This document shows positions 4,895-6,252 of a stretch of DNA of 6,252 nucleotides, one piece after another (the first letter of the stretch is position 1; every line of letters begins with the position of its first letter). The translations under genes and the position numbers were made by a program. Source of the DNA: an uncultured Treponema sp. Its GTDB lineage: Bacteria; Spirochaetota; Spirochaetia; Treponematales; Treponemataceae. The stretch is from NCBI GenBank assembly GCA_947176045.1, contig CAMWPF010000092.1:1-6252 (forward strand), read 5' to 3'. A model generated the notes under the pieces. The model saw only the letters and a program-made list of their open reading frames with translations, did not search any database and had not been told where the DNA came from.

Positions 4895-5802
4895 GATTTT
4901 TCCCAGAGCGTTTCAGGATAGTAGCCGCCGGCGATCTTCCGCGCGATTTCCGCCTTGACGACTTCCCGGTCCTGCGGGTACGTCATGCCGAACCAGTTTT
5001 CCGACGACGTGAAGAAGCGGACGATGCCCTCGCGGTTCTTGATGATGTCTCCGGCGGCGGCGGGCAGCAGCGCCTCCGCCTTCGGCGAGTCAACGTTGTC
5101 GCGGATGAAGCTGTTCCAGTAGGCGTTGAACTGCTCGAAGGCCTTCGGCGAGAATCCGAAGAGGTTCATGCTGACCCACTCCCTGCCGGTCATGGGAATC
5201 TTCCTGCCGTCCATTTCGCTGACGATGCCGCCGTCCTCGTAGTAGATGTTGAGGTTTTCGACGATGGAGGCGAGGCAGCCGTCCTCGACGGTGCAGACGC
5301 CGCGGCTGACGGAGCCGCTGCGGCTCATGGTGTTGCCGAGGATGTAGCCGACCATGGCGTGTTCGGTGCTGTCGGAGGGAAGCCCGGAGAGGTAGCGTCC
5401 CAGCGTGGCAAACGCTTCGCGTCCGTAGTAGTCGTCGGAATTGATGACGGCGAACGGCTCGTGGATGTTCTGCTCCGCGCAGAGGACGGCGTGCGCCGTT
5501 CCCCACGGCTTTGTGCGCGCGGCGGAGCGCTCCTTCTGCCCGTCGGTGAGCAGGCTGTCGTGGGACTGGAAGACGTACTCCGCGTTGCAGTTCTTCGCCA
5601 CGCGGTCGAACAGGCGCGCGCGGAAGTCCGCCTCGATGTCCGTGCGGATGATGTAGACGATTTTTCCAAATCCGCCCCGCAGCGCGTCGTATGCGGCGTA
5701 GTCGAGCAGGCATTCGCCGTGAAGCCCCACTCCGTCTATCTGCTTGACGCCGCCGTAGCGGCTGCCCATTCCTGCGGCGAGGACTAAAAGTGTCGGTTTC
5801 AT
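4891..5802 (-). CDS. Sugar-1-phosphate nucleotidyltransferase (NDP-sugar pyrophosphorylase family)
   Basis: A 303-residue cytoplasmic enzyme of the Rossmann-like NTP_transferase family. Members join a sugar-1-phosphate to an NTP to give an NDP-sugar and pyrophosphate. The signature loop LVLAAGMGSRYGGVKQ (6-21) binds the nucleotide, with Arg15 and Lys20 in the usual places. KPWGTAHAVL (98-107) and VINSDDYYG (119-127, Asp123/Asp124 for metal) complete the active-site pattern. Close relatives are usually annotated only as nucleotidyltransferase or UTP-glucose-1-phosphate uridylyltransferase-like, and sugar and base specificity cannot be read here. The coupling to manA makes mannose- or glucose-derived NDP-sugar synthesis likely. 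The start at 5802 is set by an AGGAG site 7 nt upstream. The longer frame from 5898 would overlap deoD and begins with an unrelated Arg/Pro-rich stretch. Its stop overlaps the manA start by 4 bp. Confidence 0.9.
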   Translation of the reverse strand: MKPTLLVLAAGMGSRYGGVKQIDGVGLHGECLLDYAAYDALRGGFGKIVYIIRTDIEADFRARLFDRVAKNCNAEYVFQSHDSLLTDGQKERSAARTKPWGTAHAVLCAEQNIHEPFAVINSDDYYGREAFATLGRYLSGLPSDSTEHAMVGYILGNTMSRSGSVSRGVCTVEDGCLASIVENLNIYYEDGGIVSEMDGRKIPMTGREWVSMNLFGFSPKAFEQFNAYWNSFIRDNVDSPKAEALLPAAAGDIIKNREGIVRFFTSSENWFGMTYPQDREVVKAEIARKIAGGYYPETLWEKS

Positions 5803-5808
5803 GCAGTT

Positions 5809-5814
5809 TCTCCT
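5809..5814 (-). promoter_or_regulatory. Ribosome binding site that fixes the nucleotidyltransferase start
   Basis: On the minus strand AGGAGA (5814-5809) lies 6-7 nt before the ATG at 5802. It is the only strong Shine-Dalgarno near the 5' end of this frame and decides against the in-frame ATG at 5898. Confidence 0.8.
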
Positions 5815-5815
5815 G

Positions 5816-5848
5816 TAAAATAAAAGGTGCGTCCGCGGCGCAGCGGAC
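5816..5848 (-). other. Hairpin plus T-rich stretch between deoD and the nucleotidyltransferase gene
   Basis: On the minus strand GTCCGC (5848-5843) and GCGGAC (5836-5831) form a 6-bp stem with a 6-nt loop 9 bp after the deoD stop. After GCACC comes TTTTATTTTA (5825-5816), just before the ribosome site. The gap between stem and T-rich part is too long for a standard terminator. It may be a weak or partial terminator, a processing site, or the AT-rich core of an internal promoter region. Confidence 0.35.
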
Positions 5849-5857
5849 GGCTCCGCG

Positions 5858-6252
5858 CTACTGCCGCGCCGCTTCGGAAACGGCAGTTTCCAGCGCAAGC
5901 TCTATCATGTCGCGGAACGTCTTCTGGCGCTCTTCCGCCGTCGTCGCCTCTCCGGTGAGGATGTGGTCGCTTACGGTGAGGATTGCGAGCGTCCTGCGGT
6001 TGAATTTCGCGCCGAGGGTGTACAGCTCCGCGGCTTCCATCTCAATGCCGAGGACGCCGTATTCCGCCCATTTCTTCCAGTTTTCGTTGTCGTCGTAGAA
6101 CAGGTCGCTGGACGCGACGGAGCCGACTGCGGCGCGGATGCCGCCCTTCTGTGCGGCGGCGTATGCGCTGTGCAGGAGCGTGAAGTCTGCGGCGGGCGCG
6201 AAGTGCAGCGAGCCGAACCGCTGCGTCATGAGCGACGAGTCCGTGCAGGCGG
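5858..6252 (-). CDS. deoD: Purine nucleoside phosphorylase DeoD-type, N-terminus beyond the window
   Basis: The C-terminal 130 residues of a hexameric (PNP-I/UDP family) phosphorylase. It splits purine ribo- and deoxyribonucleosides with phosphate into base and (deoxy)ribose-1-phosphate in the cytoplasm. The frame stays open past the ATG at 6229 to the window edge. The extra codons read ACTDSSL, which continues the DeoD alignment (E. coli GACTDS), so that ATG is internal. Visible signatures are the SDLFYDD segment with the base-stacking Phe, GIEMEAAELY with the nucleoside-contacting Met-Glu pair, and TVSDHILTGE with the catalytic Asp (E. coli Asp204). TTAEERQKTF carries the partner Arg (E. 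coli Arg217). These catalytic residues mark it as DeoD type rather than uridine phosphorylase. About 90 N-terminal residues, including the phosphate-binding loop, lie outside. It ends 55 bp before the nucleotidyltransferase on the same strand, likely in one transcript. Confidence 0.95.
   Translation of the reverse strand, partial: ACTDSSLMTQRFGSLHFAPAADFTLLHSAYAAAQKGGIRAAVGSVASSDLFYDDNENWKKWAEYGVLGIEMEAAELYTLGAKFNRRTLAILTVSDHILTGEATTAEERQKTFRDMIELALETAVSEAARQ

Noticed and set aside
5090..5713. Minus-strand Arg-rich frame inside the nucleotidyltransferase gene
   Set aside because: It is a frame-shifted reading of the real gene, dominated by Arg and His, with no ribosome site.

Overview
The window is GC-rich bacterial chromosome (about 65% GC in a line counted inside the superoxide reductase gene). 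Genes are tightly packed, and no insertion sequence, integrase, phage gene or CRISPR array is visible. The gene set includes a bacterial-type AsnRS, a two-iron-centre desulfoferrodoxin, a DeoD-type purine nucleoside phosphorylase, a small class I phosphomannose isomerase and a tRNA-Lys without encoded CCA. Together with an SPII lipoprotein and a secreted carbohydrate-esterase-like enzyme, this fits a host-associated or gut anaerobe that makes and degrades polysaccharide. A Treponema-like spirochaete is my best guess, at low confidence and from overall protein flavour only. No marker gene settles it.

Layout: (1) minus strand 1-1380, asnS, cut by the left edge about two dozen residues before its end. 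(2) Minus strand 1452-2324, an exported alpha/beta-hydrolase of the acetyl-xylan-esterase-like group. (3) A 131-bp divergent intergenic region with a promoter on each strand. (4) Plus strand 2456-2839, dfx, the superoxide reductase, with its own promoter and a 12-bp hairpin terminator. (5) Minus strand tRNA-Lys(TTT) at 2970-3042, with a near-consensus promoter and a terminator starting almost at its 3' end. (6) Plus strand 3235-3963, an orphan lipoprotein gene, AT-rich apart from its signal-peptide region, ended by a strong intrinsic terminator. (7) Minus strand run deoD (cut by the right edge) - sugar-1-phosphate nucleotidyltransferase - manA; the last two overlap by 4 bp.

How the genes fit together: the nucleotidyltransferase and ManA are translationally coupled and belong to hexose-phosphate to NDP-sugar metabolism, feeding glycan or envelope synthesis. 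DeoD supplies ribose-1-phosphate or deoxyribose-1-phosphate and purine bases by salvage. The exported esterase probably de-esterifies plant or host polysaccharide outside the cytoplasm. Desulfoferrodoxin gives oxygen tolerance without making O2.

The items most worth a second look are: the lipoprotein gene, whose composition switches abruptly from about 58% to about 35% GC right after the lipidation region, suggesting a chimera or a transferred ectodomain; a diverged 22-bp duplication of the tRNA -35 region; and two neighbouring genes (asnS and the esterase) whose best promoters sit so close to the ATG, without a Shine-Dalgarno, that leaderless mRNAs are plausible. I found no clear previously undescribed multi-gene system here.
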